Position numbers and translations under genes: made by a program. From positions 1-64,000 of the forward strand of contig CACMHG010000003.1 in assembly GCA_902613475.1 (NCBI GenBank): DNA of 64,000 nt. The letters are read 5' to 3'. The notes under the pieces are model-generated. The model was not told where the DNA came from. It was given only the letters and a program-made list of their open reading frames with translations, and did not search any database. The stretch is from K189A clade bacterium. GTDB lineage: Bacteria > Pseudomonadota > Gammaproteobacteria > Pseudomonadales > Azotimanducaceae. Shown in pieces: positions 19,127 to 26,611 of this stretch; within the stretch, counting starts at the first letter, position 1; every line of letters begins with the position of its first letter.

Positions 19127-19143
19127 GGTTGCCACCATCTCGC

Positions 19144-19233
19144 GGAGAGGTGGCAGAGTGGTCGATCGCGCACGCTTGGAAAGCGTGTAAGGTGTAAAAG
19201 CCTTCGAGGGTTCGAATCCCTCTCTCTCCGCCA
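19144..19233 (+). tRNA. tRNA-Ser(GGA)
   Basis: The acceptor stem GGAGAGG pairs with TCTCTCC. The anticodon arm CACGC-TTGGAAA-GCGTG gives anticodon GGA. There is a long class II variable arm and the T arm GAGGG-TTCGAAT-CCCTC. CCA is encoded at 19231-19233. The 3' end serves as attachment site for the element that follows, and the gene stays intact after insertion. Its natural terminator now seems to lie about 4 kb away at 23201. Confidence 0.97.
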
Positions 19234-19234
19234 T
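19220..19234 (+). repeat. attL: direct repeat at the tRNA-Ser 3' end
   Basis: The sequence CTCTCTCTCCGCCAT covers the end of the T arm, the acceptor strand, CCA and one further base. It recurs exactly at 23182-23196. Bases on either side differ (C versus A before, T versus C after), so 15 bp is the full identity. Confidence 0.9.
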
Positions 19235-19357
19235 TTACCACCAAAATATTCAATAAAACAATAGGTTAAGAATATTATGGTTCCTCAGGGGTACCAATAG
19301 GGGTACTACCTGCATGGCCTTAGTTGCAACAGACACCCTGTGCGTTATCGTCTTTGC

Positions 19358-20119
19358 ATGAAACACCTAACCCTCGTAGTCCTGCTATCCCTGCTGTTAT
19401 CTGCGTGCGAATCGGGCTTCGACCGCTGCATGGCAACCGAACTCCCCCGAGCTAATGCCATTGACTTTGGAAGGAGTAGTGCGCGCGAATTATTGGTTGA
19501 TCTCAAATCTGCTCTGACTCAGAGCGAAATAAGCTTGATCGCCAATCGCCAAATCTTTGATTGGGATAAAGAAAATCCGGAACCCGTACAGTTTCCTGAG
19601 TTCCCGGAACAACTGGATTATGAAAATTTATCCCCTTGGGAATTTAAGGAAGCAGTGAAAAAAAATGAGGCAGCGCGGGAGAAGTGGGCCGAACGCGCTG
19701 ATGAATGGCGAGAATTACCGGAAATTCAAAAATGGTCGGAACAGAGACGGAACGCTAAATTGTCTATCTTCAACGAAGCTGGACTTCAGATTACGTGTGA
19801 CGAGAGTTTATCGGATTTGTCTAACACAGACTGGTTAGACGATTTGTTAATGCCTAGAGCTTTGCGAAATGATTGCTGGGGTGCTGAACAAGAGTACTGC
19901 GAAAGGTTAGTGTTTGTTGAGCTCTTGGCTACCGACGAAAAGTACTCCAAAGAACTTATGAACGACGAACTAAGCGACGATGATGTAAGTCATTTTGAGT
20001 TGGCGATTAAAGCTTTATCGGAGTCAATAGCTTGGCAAAGCAATGAATTGCGCAGATTAGAAGGCATGGTTTTGGAAACAGCTACCAGAGCTTGCAATTC
20101 GAACGGATTTTACGAATGA
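19358..20119 (+). CDS. island-borne lipoprotein of unknown function
   Basis: A 253-residue lipoprotein with the signal MKHLTLVVLLSLLLSAC, where the lipobox LSAC places the acylated Cys at residue 17. The mature part is acidic, Glu/Trp-rich and mostly helical, with a predicted charged helix around residues 85-130 and four further Cys. The frame opens at 19340, but the Met at 19358 starts the signal. It overlaps the next secreted protein by ATGA, so the two are translationally coupled. I recognise no family. A lipoprotein and secreted-protein pair on a mobile element could be a surface-exclusion, toxin/immunity or phage-receptor-masking pair, but that is speculation. Confidence 0.75.
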   Translation: MKHLTLVVLLSLLLSACESGFDRCMATELPRANAIDFGRSSARELLVDLKSALTQSEISLIANRQIFDWDKENPEPVQFPEFPEQLDYENLSPWEFKEAVKKNEAAREKWAERADEWRELPEIQKWSEQRRNAKLSIFNEAGLQITCDESLSDLSNTDWLDDLLMPRALRNDCWGAEQEYCERLVFVELLATDEKYSKELMNDELSDDDVSHFELAIKALSESIAWQSNELRRLEGMVLETATRACNSNGFYE

Positions 20120-20673
20120 AACACCTAACCCTAGTCATCCTGCTTGCCCTTGCCCCCGCAAGTTTTAGCGCCGAGCAAAGCTTGCCCTCGTTTAAATGTA
20201 CAATTGACTACACAGGAGGCGTTACACACAGGCATGGCTCGCCAAGAGTTGCGAACTTTAAAGTAGGTCCCGATAACGAATTTAGGTTAGTGCACCGCTC
20301 TAGGCTTTCGGAAAGCGTACAAACCGAGCTCGATAGATTCCACGGAAAAGCTGTTGTTACAGATCACTCCGGAAGCATCGATGGTTATCAAACGACTATA
20401 AATGACTATGTTGTTAGATTTGCGTCAAAAGACCCCGCAATTTGGTATTCCTGGAATAGCTGCAAGAGCTCAGGCTTCCCGGAAAAAACCGGCATGACAT
20501 ATACCTGCAGTTGGCCCGAAGGCGGACCAGGCTGGGTCTTTTTGATGCGCTCGAAAACTAGAAGGTTTACTGCCGCTTTTAGGGGCAGTTGGTTCAGTCA
20601 AACTGACGATTCAGAATACCAAGGGGACGATTCGTCTTTTAGTTTCGGAACTTGCGCTCCCTTTTACGATTAA
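20116..20673 (+). CDS. island-borne secreted protein of unknown function
   Basis: A 185-residue protein with the signal peptide MKHLTLVILLALAPASFSA, probably cleaved before EQSLPSF. The mature part has four Cys and many aromatic residues, and reads as a beta-rich periplasmic or secreted domain. Its first 17 nucleotides are identical to the first 17 of the preceding lipoprotein gene, and the signal peptides are near copies while the mature parts are unrelated. It starts within the stop codon of that gene (ATGA). No family is recognised. Confidence 0.72.
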   Translation: MKHLTLVILLALAPASFSAEQSLPSFKCTIDYTGGVTHRHGSPRVANFKVGPDNEFRLVHRSRLSESVQTELDRFHGKAVVTDHSGSIDGYQTTINDYVVRFASKDPAIWYSWNSCKSSGFPEKTGMTYTCSWPEGGPGWVFLMRSKTRRFTAAFRGSWFSQTDDSEYQGDDSSFSFGTCAPFYD

Positions 20674-20717
20674 AAAGCCCCCGCACCGGCGATATGGATA
20701 CTCCGGATTGGGGGCTT
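20670..20717 (-). terminator. Rho-independent terminator between convergent island genes
   Basis: AAGCCCCC (20675-20682) and GGGGGCTT (20710-20717) form a perfect 8-bp stem with a 27-nt loop. On the minus strand the stem is followed by TTTTTA, so it fits a terminator for the capsid-remnant and integrase side. The T run is missing in the plus direction, though the hairpin may also slow plus-strand transcription from the cargo genes. Confidence 0.65.
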
Positions 20718-20797
20718 CAACCCATAGTCACCGCTGACAAGACGGTAACCACATCAGGCAGGGAGAGAGAGGGTCACCCTGCTGATTCGGTGCGCGA

Positions 20798-21289
20798 CTA
20801 GGACGTTATCGCGTCATTCATTGCTGCAAAGCTCTCGACATGGCGCAGACCGAGGTCTACTTCCATGAAGCTCGCAATTCGTAGCAGGTTCTCGTTTAGC
20901 TTCGTGTGCGGGTCGACGACGACCTCTAGGTCGCCAAACATGCCGACCACAACCTCGCGCAGGTCACCAAACAAGATGGCTGAAAGGCCGGAGCCGGTAC
21001 CCTTCGTTAGATTGGATGGCATTGCGTTAGAGATGATGAAGTCACGCCCTGCGACCTGACCATTTTCAAGCACCATCACGCTGTCGGTGCTGCTGACCTT
21101 TGAGGTTTTGCGCAGCTTGGCCTCTACCTTGGAGTTCGAGATAAAAACGCTGTTATCGCTTCGTGCGTTGTCCTCAGCCACGGCTGCGATTGCAGCCGAC
21201 GTATTTTTCGATTTGCGCCATCTTTGCCAGACGGCGTTCAACTTGTTGTTGCATGAGCGCGAACTCCAGTTGTTGTGTGGAGTTCGCAT
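20798..21289 (-). pseudogene. truncated HK97-type phage major capsid protein (C-terminal part)
   Basis: The last 120 residues match the C-terminal half of HK97-fold capsid proteins. A segment SDNSVFISNSKVEAKL precedes GRDFIISNAMPSN, then LFGDLREVVVGMFGDLEVVVDPHT and the terminal DLGLRHVESFAAM. A complete capsid protein has about 300-400 residues, so the N-terminal arm and most of the E-loop region are missing. The first 40 residues are basic and do not resemble a capsid. In another frame the same DNA reads as a short coiled coil (MQQQVERRLAKMAQIEKYVG), which hints at an internal deletion joining two phage fragments. It shows phage ancestry of the element. Confidence 0.75.
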
Positions 21290-21330
21290 TAGATAGACAC
21301 GCCTAAGCGAATCGTCCTACAAATAAAAAA

Positions 21331-21747
21331 TTATTTGTCGGGCGGGGAATAATTGTTGTCTTCGCACCATCGATACCACGCTTTTTCGAGTGCTCCCGGA
21401 GTGCCTAGTTCTGGCGTTTTAGCGTACATGTCATGTCTGAGCTTCCAGAGATTGGGATATTCAGTCGTTTTCCCTCGCTCATAACGTTGGAAGCGCAACA
21501 CCCAATCAAGAAACAGCGAGTTCCGCTTTTTGCGTAGCGAGTTACCCTCGCGTTTTGCGTAGCTACCAGACCCGAAGAACGCTTGGTCGAGCGTCAAATT
21601 TCCCTTTTCGTCCAGGTAGCGCAAATATCTGTCGATTATTTCTGGGGCGACGTCTTCCATGGCCTTTAGGAACCACTCGTCGCTTTGAACCTTACGCAGC
21701 CGCAAAATATTCATGAACCGCGCAAACTCTTCGTCTGTTTCACTCAC
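21331..21747 (-). CDS. small protein translationally coupled to the integrase
   Basis: A 138-residue basic, probably helical protein that begins at a GTG overlapping the integrase stop codon (GTGA). No family is recognised. It is rich in Arg, Lys and Trp and has no signal peptide. Position after the integrase gene and tight coupling make a partner of the recombinase, such as a directionality factor or regulator, possible. Typical excisionases are about half this length, so this is uncertain. Confidence 0.65.
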   Translation of the reverse strand: MSETDEEFARFMNILRLRKVQSDEWFLKAMEDVAPEIIDRYLRYLDEKGNLTLDQAFFGSGSYAKREGNSLRKKRNSLFLDWVLRFQRYERGKTTEYPNLWKLRHDMYAKTPELGTPGALEKAWYRWCEDNNYSPPDK

Positions 21748-23000
21748 GACGCCTCCCCTGTGATGTGGTCGGCCCAGCGTTGCATGATTTCGCGCCTCCG
21801 CTTGCGAAGGTCGCTACGTTGATAAGCTCTCGTGAGTTGGTCTTGAGTGTGGGCTATACAAAGCTCCAACAGATGCTCTGGATATCCTTGCTCGGCCCCC
21901 CAAGTTCTGAACGAAGTACGAAAGCCGTGCCGCGTTCCGAAAAACCCTGATTCGTTGTGGAGCTTGCGCAGCGCGGTCTCGCTAATTCCACCACTTTTCC
22001 AAACATGCTCATGTCGTCTATCGCAGGAGCTCAGTAGCTCTATCGCCTGGTCGCTCAGCGGTTCAACGTGCTCATTCTGAGATTTGGTGCGATGTGGGGG
22101 CAGCGTCCACTGCTTCAAATCGAAGTCCAGCTCTGACCAAGGTAATTTCGCGGTCTCTTCTAATCGGCCGACGTGTAGCATGAGCATCCGCAAACACCGA
22201 GCTGCTGGTGTATCGCGTTGCTGCAGCCACGCGAACATCTCGGGGCATTCACGGTAATCAAGTGATTGAAAATGCTCAGGCTTGTGATTGACGCGGGGAA
22301 GTAGCGGTTGCAAGCGTCTAAGCTCTGCTGGGTTGCGATAATCGTCGGTTGTTGGCGGCATACTGGCCCAAGTCTCCAGAATTCTTTCTAGCCGCTCGCG
22401 TACCTTTGTCGCCGTTGGATTCATGACCTCCCAGAATGACCCTGTAACGCCCGAACGCCGGTGTTTGATCTGTTGAGTCAGAATGGCATTTATGTGTTGA
22501 ACCCCAATCTCGCTGACGTACAGCTGGCCGATATGCGGCAGACAATAATCTTTTATGGTGTTTTGCCACTGGCTGACGTTTTTAGAATTGCGTAATCCCT
22601 TCGTATGAATCGCAATCGCCTCAGGGGCAAAGTCCTCAAACGTTACTTCTTTAACTGCTCTCTCTGCGTCTTGACGGGCTTTCTCTCTCTTTTCCCTAGC
22701 AGGGTCACCGCCTAGATTAAGGACGCTGAGATGTCTTCTAGCAAGCTCTCGAGCATCTGCTAAGGAGACATCTCTGCAGGCACCAAGCCCCATCTTTTGC
22801 CGCTTACCTGGCTTCGTTGGCGATGGATACTTGAACTCCCAAAACTCTTTTTGGGTGTTTTGTGTAGATTCCCAATTCCAATACAGATATTTTCCCGCTC
22901 CAACCGCTTTCGAAGCGTAACGGGTTCCATCTCGCAGCGCGTCGCGCCGCCATTTGTCTATCTGTCGTTGCGTGACCGGCTCTTTGATGAACTTGGGCAT
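21744..23000 (-). CDS. P4-type tyrosine recombinase / integrase
   Basis: A 418-residue site-specific integrase. The N-terminal arm-binding domain (about 1-110) matches the P4 integrase group, with GLGACRDVSLADARELARRH where that group has its typical motif. The core-binding domain follows, then the catalytic domain with Arg in HVGRLEETAKL, HGFR near residue 360, a His in LELCIAH and the nucleophile Tyr in TRAYQRSD. The frame begins at a GTG (23006), but ATG 23000 has GAGGTG at proper spacing. It presumably acts on the tRNA-Ser 3' repeat. Its gene lies at the attR end, 180 bp from the repeat, reading inward. Confidence 0.94.
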   Translation of the reverse strand: MPKFIKEPVTQRQIDKWRRDALRDGTRYASKAVGAGKYLYWNWESTQNTQKEFWEFKYPSPTKPGKRQKMGLGACRDVSLADARELARRHLSVLNLGGDPAREKREKARQDAERAVKEVTFEDFAPEAIAIHTKGLRNSKNVSQWQNTIKDYCLPHIGQLYVSEIGVQHINAILTQQIKHRRSGVTGSFWEVMNPTATKVRERLERILETWASMPPTTDDYRNPAELRRLQPLLPRVNHKPEHFQSLDYRECPEMFAWLQQRDTPAARCLRMLMLHVGRLEETAKLPWSELDFDLKQWTLPPHRTKSQNEHVEPLSDQAIELLSSCDRRHEHVWKSGGISETALRKLHNESGFFGTRHGFRTSFRTWGAEQGYPEHLLELCIAHTQDQLTRAYQRSDLRKRRREIMQRWADHITGEAS

Positions 23001-23181
23001 TTGCACCTCGAATCAATCAGGGGTACAAAAAACATTTGCAGCAGTCGAGACGTGTTGGAAGTAGTCGGGACAGCCAAATGACTAGCACTGACGCCAAAAC
23101 CAGTATTTTTATTGGTTAAATTAGAACAGGGTTCGTGAGCTGGCCGTAGTTAGGGGTAGCTGAGGCAGGAGGTACGTAGTA

Positions 23182-23196
23182 CTCTCTCTCCGCCAT
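23182..23196 (+). repeat. attR: direct repeat of the tRNA-Ser 3' end
   Basis: An exact 15-bp copy of 19220-19234, CTCTCTCTCCGCCAT. It marks the right boundary of the tRNA-Ser element. It is followed within 5 bp by a strong hairpin. Confidence 0.9.
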
Positions 23197-23200
23197 CGAA

Positions 23201-23240
23201 CAAAAGAGGCTTTTAGATCCTTTTGTGGCCTCTTTTGTAG
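23201..23240 (+). terminator. displaced tRNA-Ser terminator
   Basis: CAAAAGAGGC (23201-23210) and GCCTCTTTTG (23228-23237) form a perfect 10-bp stem around a 17-nt loop. The T-rich 3' arm provides the U tract. No gene ends just before it. If the element is removed, the hairpin falls right after the tRNA-Ser CCA end, so it is probably the original terminator of the ffs/tRNA-Ser unit. Confidence 0.7.
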
Positions 23241-23622
23241 GCGCACTGAACTAAATCGGTCAGGTCTCTTGACTGAGTATAGGTTTCGAGTCGAGTAACG
23301 CCTATCGGGCGTTATGAGCCATATGCGTTAGCGAATCCAGAGGGAGAGATCATCGCCCCAAGCGATAATAAATACCCCTTTTTCTCTCCTCCGGACTCAC
23401 TCCGAACTCTGCCGAGTATTTATGCCGTTGGTTCTTTGACCTGGGGCCCTCCCCCTCGCAAGACAGTGATCGACGGTCTGGAGCCGCAACAAACCGAATA
23501 TCGGCAAATACAACCCTCTCATCGCAATGATGGTGCCGTTTGTCTCTCACAGCCCCAACCTAATTCGATCTTTTGCTCAATTGCAGGCGGTGCAAGACGT
23601 GGCAGCCACCAGATCAAGTCGT
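23241..23622. other. intergenic region right of the element
   Basis: No convincing gene. A short hairpin, TAACGCC (23296-23302) with GGCGTTA (23308-23314), is visible. Several open frames cover parts of it, but none has a ribosome site and protein-like composition. The downstream lipoprotein frame is open back to 23527, but its signal peptide starts at 23623. Confidence 0.5.
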
Positions 23623-24282
23623 ATGGGATGTAATACCAATTGTCGCGACTGGGTGGTACCTCTGGTTGTTTTTTGTTGTCTAGCGGGCTGTACGTCGCCT
23701 GGGGTCATTGTACCAATAAGTGATGGTTTTCAGGTCACTGAGGTCTGGTGCATGAGTTGCGATTCTGCCGACCGGGTGATGAAAAAGGCGAAAGAATACT
23801 GCACGCAACGAGGTGGACCTTATTGGTCTGTCAGAGGCCTTGACGGATTGGATCTTTCTGAACTTTCGGCCCATGTGTTTTACTGCGAGGATCAGGCGCA
23901 AAGAGACGAACCCCTCCATTGGTGCAACCGCGTATCGCAAGATTTGGCGCGGGCGAGCTTTGCGGACGACGACTTGATTGAAGTCCTGCGGCAGATTTTT
24001 CCGGCTAGTCAGGTAACAGCGTTGAAACGTTTGCGTAGCTTTGAGAAGGCCGATATCGAAACCCGCAAGGCGATTGAGATACTAAGCCCTGTCTACAAGA
24101 GCTGGGTAACCGACCTAAGTGAGGATCAGGTTCTGACCCAGCGTGTCTACGTGCAGTTGCACCTTAGTGCTCGCCTGAGCCTGCTGGAACGGCTGCGTCG
24201 CGGAGAGATCACGCTCCTCGCCTATGCTAGCGCAATGTCGATGCTTAATAGTCAGCTCGCCGCAGGAGTCTTTTTTCAATAG
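23623..24282 (+). CDS. putative lipoprotein of unknown function
   Basis: A 219-residue protein with a short N-terminal hydrophobic core (VVPLVVFCCLAGC), where LAGC is a lipobox placing the acylated Cys near residue 23. The mature part has a Cys-rich segment (WCMSCDSADRV, YCTQRGG, FYCEDQAQ, WCNRV) within 70 residues, then a helical C-terminal half. Paired Cys suggest disulfides in the periplasm. I recognise no family. The start is chosen for the lipoprotein signal; no clear ribosome site is present. Confidence 0.6.
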   Translation: MGCNTNCRDWVVPLVVFCCLAGCTSPGVIVPISDGFQVTEVWCMSCDSADRVMKKAKEYCTQRGGPYWSVRGLDGLDLSELSAHVFYCEDQAQRDEPLHWCNRVSQDLARASFADDDLIEVLRQIFPASQVTALKRLRSFEKADIETRKAIEILSPVYKSWVTDLSEDQVLTQRVYVQLHLSARLSLLERLRRGEITLLAYASAMSMLNSQLAAGVFFQ

Positions 24283-24334
24283 ACGCTGCCAACCAATGAA
24301 CGCTGCTGGAGTGAGGGTGGAAAAACGCCGACGC

Positions 24335-24424
24335 TTAGTGAGCAACGCCAACCGCGATATACATAACGAAGACGCCGATACTCAGCATTCCCATGAAATC
24401 GATTTTAAGCTTGCGGAAACTCAT
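24335..24424 (-). CDS. possible 29-residue single-pass membrane peptide
   Basis: A short frame, ATG to TAA, reads MSFRKLKIDFMGMLSIGVFV followed by MYIAVGVAH. A basic head followed by one hydrophobic helix is what small inner-membrane proteins look like. No ribosome-binding site is visible before the ATG, so it may be chance. Confidence 0.28.
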   Translation of the reverse strand: MSFRKLKIDFMGMLSIGVFVMYIAVGVAH

Positions 24425-24438
24425 GTAAGGTACAGTAC

Positions 24439-24462
24439 GCACTCGGAAGAGCACTCGGAAAG
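24439..24462 (+). repeat. 12-bp tandem repeat, two copies
   Basis: GCACTCGGAAGA is followed directly by GCACTCGGAAAG (two mismatches at the end). It lies just upstream of the possible micro-ORF on the minus strand. It could be a binding site or chance. Confidence 0.5.
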
Positions 24463-24592
24463 ATTACTTTGAGCTATGCTTATGCAAAGTTAGGTGAGCG
24501 TGAGTTGCGGCTAAGATTATAGGCCAAAATCATGGTTCACGATCCAGGGCCTCTGCCGCGGAGGAATCCTTTTGCACCCGTACCCAGGTCCG

Positions 24593-25543
24593 TTAAGGGA
24601 CCCATAGGGTGATGCACCACAGTACCGCTGGTATCACCAAAAGCCAGAGCGCGACCCCATGAGCCACAGAGGCAAACCGCAGACTTTTTAATGTCTCACG
24701 GGTGATTTCAGTGCCGACGAAAAATAGCGCGACCACCAGGAGCGCGGCTGCAATTTGACCGATAGCAGTCACAGCGCTGCTAGAGAGGCCTATCCAAGAC
24801 CCCAATACTGATGCAGCAATGAAAACGAATATAAAATTTGGAATTCGTATCTTTGATTGCTGAGTTCCGACCACCAGGCTTGCCACGATGATCAAGGGGA
24901 TGAGCCATAGCGTGCGCCCCATTTTTATCGTTGTCGCGATTTCTGCGGCTTCTGTTCCATACATCTGAGCGGTTGCCACAACAGAACTGGTGTCGTGTAT
25001 GGCCAGTGCGGCCCAGACGCCGAATTGCTCCTGGCTTAGGTTTAACCAGGCGCCAATGGTCGGAAAAGTCATCAACGCGATCACGTTCAGGAGAAACACG
25101 ACGCACAATGCTGCGCCAGTTTGCTCGGGACGGGCGGCAATGATCGGCGACAACGTCGCTATCGTCGTCCCGCCGCAAATTGCTGTACCCGAGGAGATCA
25201 AAGCGTTTGTGGAACGATCGCAGCGCACGAGCCAGCCAGACAGCAAGCCGACCAGTAGAGTTGCGCAGACGAATGCTGCGATGGGCATGGCATAGGTGCC
25301 GCTGATATCAAGTAACTCTGCTGCATTTAGCTTTAGCCCGAGTAACACGATGGCGGTTTGCAGCATGTATTTGCCGTAAGTTGATCCCTTAGGAATCGGC
25401 GCGCGATTGAGAGAGAGCGAAATTGCCATTCCAACCAGCAGGGCAATGGCCGGATTGCCAAGAATAACGAGCACAATCAGCGCAAAGACGATTGAGATCC
25501 TCGGTATCAGATCGTTTGATAGACCGCGTTTCGAACTAGGCAC
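24593..25543 (-). CDS. YeiH/UPF0324 family putative sulfate exporter
   Basis: A 316-residue inner-membrane protein of the UPF0324 (YeiH, PSE) family with about ten hydrophobic segments. The family signature SGTAICGGTTIATLSPII lies near residue 118, and AIHDTSSVVATAQMYG lies near 180. The family is annotated as putative sulfate export, though for most members this is unproven. With the sulfatases and the alkanesulfonate monooxygenase in the same window, export of excess sulfate or sulfite is a plausible job. It appears monocistronic. Confidence 0.9.
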   Translation of the reverse strand: MPSSKRGLSNDLIPRISIVFALIVLVILGNPAIALLVGMAISLSLNRAPIPKGSTYGKYMLQTAIVLLGLKLNAAELLDISGTYAMPIAAFVCATLLVGLLSGWLVRCDRSTNALISSGTAICGGTTIATLSPIIAARPEQTGAALCVVFLLNVIALMTFPTIGAWLNLSQEQFGVWAALAIHDTSSVVATAQMYGTEAAEIATTIKMGRTLWLIPLIIVASLVVGTQQSKIRIPNFIFVFIAASVLGSWIGLSSSAVTAIGQIAAALLVVALFFVGTEITRETLKSLRFASVAHGVALWLLVIPAVLWCITLWVP

Positions 25544-25685
25544 AAAGAGCCTCCCCAGCGTTTATACCAAATCGGTTGGTCGTAATAACCTTAAGGCATA
25601 ACGGTAGCGTGGGGTTGGGATTAGTGCCAGAGTTCTGCCAAATTTTTGGCGCGCGTCGAATGTTGAGCTGGCGCCGGATCCTTCA

Positions 25686-26030
25686 CTAGCTTTGGTCGTT
25701 TGACGGCGTTTTAAGGGGGAAGGTCACGACGCGGTTAGCCTGTACTTCAGGTTCATCGATTACACCCGTCATGAGCCAATCTTTATCAACAGCAAAAAGG
25801 CTGGATATCGCATCTAGGTGCGCCAAAAGACCATTGGTCGCTGCTTGCTGGTCGGAGCATCGTTCCCAGCCAAGCCACGTTGTTGGGTCGATGTGTGCAT
25901 TGGCGAAGATGGTCGAGCGATAGGCGCACTCCTCAACAGACCACCCAACATGCAGTCTGACTCGATGAACACGCTCACCAATGGATGGCATTTGTCTGGT
26001 CCATAGTTGGGTGGAAGTCACGACTGTCAT
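25686..26030 (-). CDS. XRE-like helix-turn-helix protein
   Basis: A 114-residue protein with an N-terminal HTH-like region (IGERVHRVRLHVGWSVEECA, about residues 17-36) followed by TWLGWERC and a C-terminal FAVDKDWLMTG. The W-x-x-WE and VxxxWLxxG pattern resembles that of the regulator at 27360-27998 (VLRWEKDE, VEPAWLAWG). It is probably a DNA-binding regulator. It follows the DUF6482-like gene by 11 bp on the same strand, so the two form an operon. Confidence 0.6.
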   Translation of the reverse strand: MTVVTSTQLWTRQMPSIGERVHRVRLHVGWSVEECAYRSTIFANAHIDPTTWLGWERCSDQQAATNGLLAHLDAISSLFAVDKDWLMTGVIDEPEVQANRVVTFPLKTPSNDQS

Positions 26031-26041
26031 TCATACAAAGA

Positions 26042-26356
26042 TCAAGCACTGGCGGTGAGGTCCTGCAGAATAATGGTCTCTCGATGCTCGGTGGGGCTGC
26101 CGTCTCCCACGCCGACCATCTCGTCGAAGGCTGATTTATGGACAAAATCCGCCTGTTTTACTCCGATGTCGCGCAATGCATCAAAGGCCCTGTTTCGACT
26201 GCGGAAAATCAAGTTGTCACCGTTCGCTGCCTTCAGCGGGGCTCGTTCATCGTCTTGGCAGAAAAAAATGAGATAAATACTCGGATCAATGCTGTGCACT
26301 TCGATGGTCAGAGATTTTTGGTTTCCCATCAGTTGTTTGAGTTCGTTCAGCTGCAT
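26042..26356 (-). CDS. DUF6482-like protein
   Basis: A 104-residue protein that resembles the small DUF6482 family. It has MQLNELKQL at the start, IDPSIYLIFFC in the middle and a C-terminal DFVHKSAFDEMVG that matches the family pattern (VHQSAYDEMIG type). Function is unknown. The frame extends upstream to 26506, but ATG 26356 has GGAAG at the right distance and begins at the conserved residues. It lies upstream of the HTH gene in a probable two-gene operon. Confidence 0.65.
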   Translation of the reverse strand: MQLNELKQLMGNQKSLTIEVHSIDPSIYLIFFCQDDERAPLKAANGDNLIFRSRNRAFDALRDIGVKQADFVHKSAFDEMVGVGDGSPTEHRETIILQDLTASA

Positions 26357-26611
26357 CGAATACTTCCGGCTTGGTGAATGTGATGGTTGTACAGCGAAAG
26401 TACAAAATGCCCAATAAAATTCGTGTGAACTTAAGGGCAGCCTCCAAGAAGTGTGCGGAAGTGAGACACCTGATGTCCGGGGCCTGCGAAGTGTGAAGAA
26501 CATCACAAAGCCAGGAGTCTAGTGATCGAAATAGCCGAATTACGAGGACGAATGGTAGTAAAAAGCGGATGATTGGTAGAAATGCGAGATCGCTAAACAC
26601 TTCGAGATGAT

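Larger units (their letters stand above)
19220..23196. mobile_element. tRNA-Ser integrative mini-element (P4-type integrase)
   Basis: A 3.98-kb insertion bounded by 15-bp perfect direct repeats, one being the 3' end of tRNA-Ser and the other at 23182-23196. It contains a P4-type tyrosine integrase near the right end, a coupled small protein, a truncated HK97-type capsid gene, and two secreted proteins at the left end. The cargo genes read more A+T-rich than the surrounding chromosome. Beyond the right repeat, a hairpin terminator resumes that would fit directly behind an uninterrupted tRNA. The element is too small for a full prophage, so it is a remnant or a satellite-like element. Confidence 0.88.
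24283..24592. other. intergenic region with a possible micro-ORF and a 12-bp tandem repeat
   Basis: A 310-bp gap between the lipoprotein gene and the convergent transporter gene. It holds a possible 29-residue minus-strand membrane peptide (24335-24424) and a 12-bp tandem repeat (24439-24462). I see no terminator or promoter that stands out. Confidence 0.5.
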
